From: Lachnospiraceae bacterium
GTDB taxonomy: Bacteria > Bacillota_A > Clostridia > Lachnospirales > Lachnospiraceae
DNA: 5,580 nt
Reading direction: 5' to 3'
Assembly: GCA_900764695.1 (NCBI GenBank)
Contig: CAAFOY010000006.1
Coordinates: forward strand, 1 to 5,580
Numbering within the stretch: position 1 is the stretch's first letter; each line of letters opens with the position of its first letter. Below the pieces are notes generated by a model. The model had not been told where the DNA came from, ran no database searches, and saw nothing but the letters and a program-made list of their open reading frames with translations. The position numbers and the translations under genes were made by a program. Below are positions 5,575 through 5,580 of the stretch, one piece after another.

Positions 5575-5580
5575 TGAAAA

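Overview
The window is AT-rich, with A/T-heavy codon use, strong AGGAGG-type ribosome binding sites and intrinsic terminators with U-tracts. This suggests a low-GC Firmicute, most likely a Clostridia member of the Lachnospiraceae type. The taxonomic call is an inference from base composition and protein flavour, not from a marker gene.

Layout, left to right. (1) 52-1467 (+) is a sodium-coupled amino-acid/neurotransmitter-type transporter (NSS/SNF family), closed by a clean intrinsic terminator at 1499-1535. (2) A near-consensus vegetative promoter lies at 1538-1566. It is followed by a leader of roughly 110 nt and then an M18-family metallo-aminopeptidase (1682-3013, +). (3) The 204-bp gap 3014-3217 holds two copies of a ~48-nt imperfect direct repeat, 74 nt apart, that no gene explains. 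(4) 3233-4580 (+) is a translationally coupled pair: an ECF-type sigma factor, overlapping by 8 nt a single-pass membrane protein with a large extracytoplasmic domain, which is the probable cognate anti-sigma/sensor. (5) A long hairpin at 4637-4680 has T-runs on both sides and probably terminates both the sigma operon and the convergent gene. (6) 4798-5574 (-) is a TauE/SafE (TSUP) membrane permease whose start codon lies 6 bases from the window edge.

The transporter, the peptidase and the TSUP permease are each self-contained single-gene units, all likely housekeeping or nutrient-handling functions. Only the sigma/membrane-protein pair forms an evident functional module: the membrane protein would sense an envelope or extracellular signal and hold or release the sigma factor. 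Its exported domain carries six cysteines and a C-terminal loop resembling calcium-binding loops. It lacks the zinc-binding anti-sigma motif, so its partner role rests on position and topology. The repeat pair just upstream of this module and the sensor's exported domain are the least explained parts of the window. I found no mobile element, CRISPR array, tRNA or rRNA.
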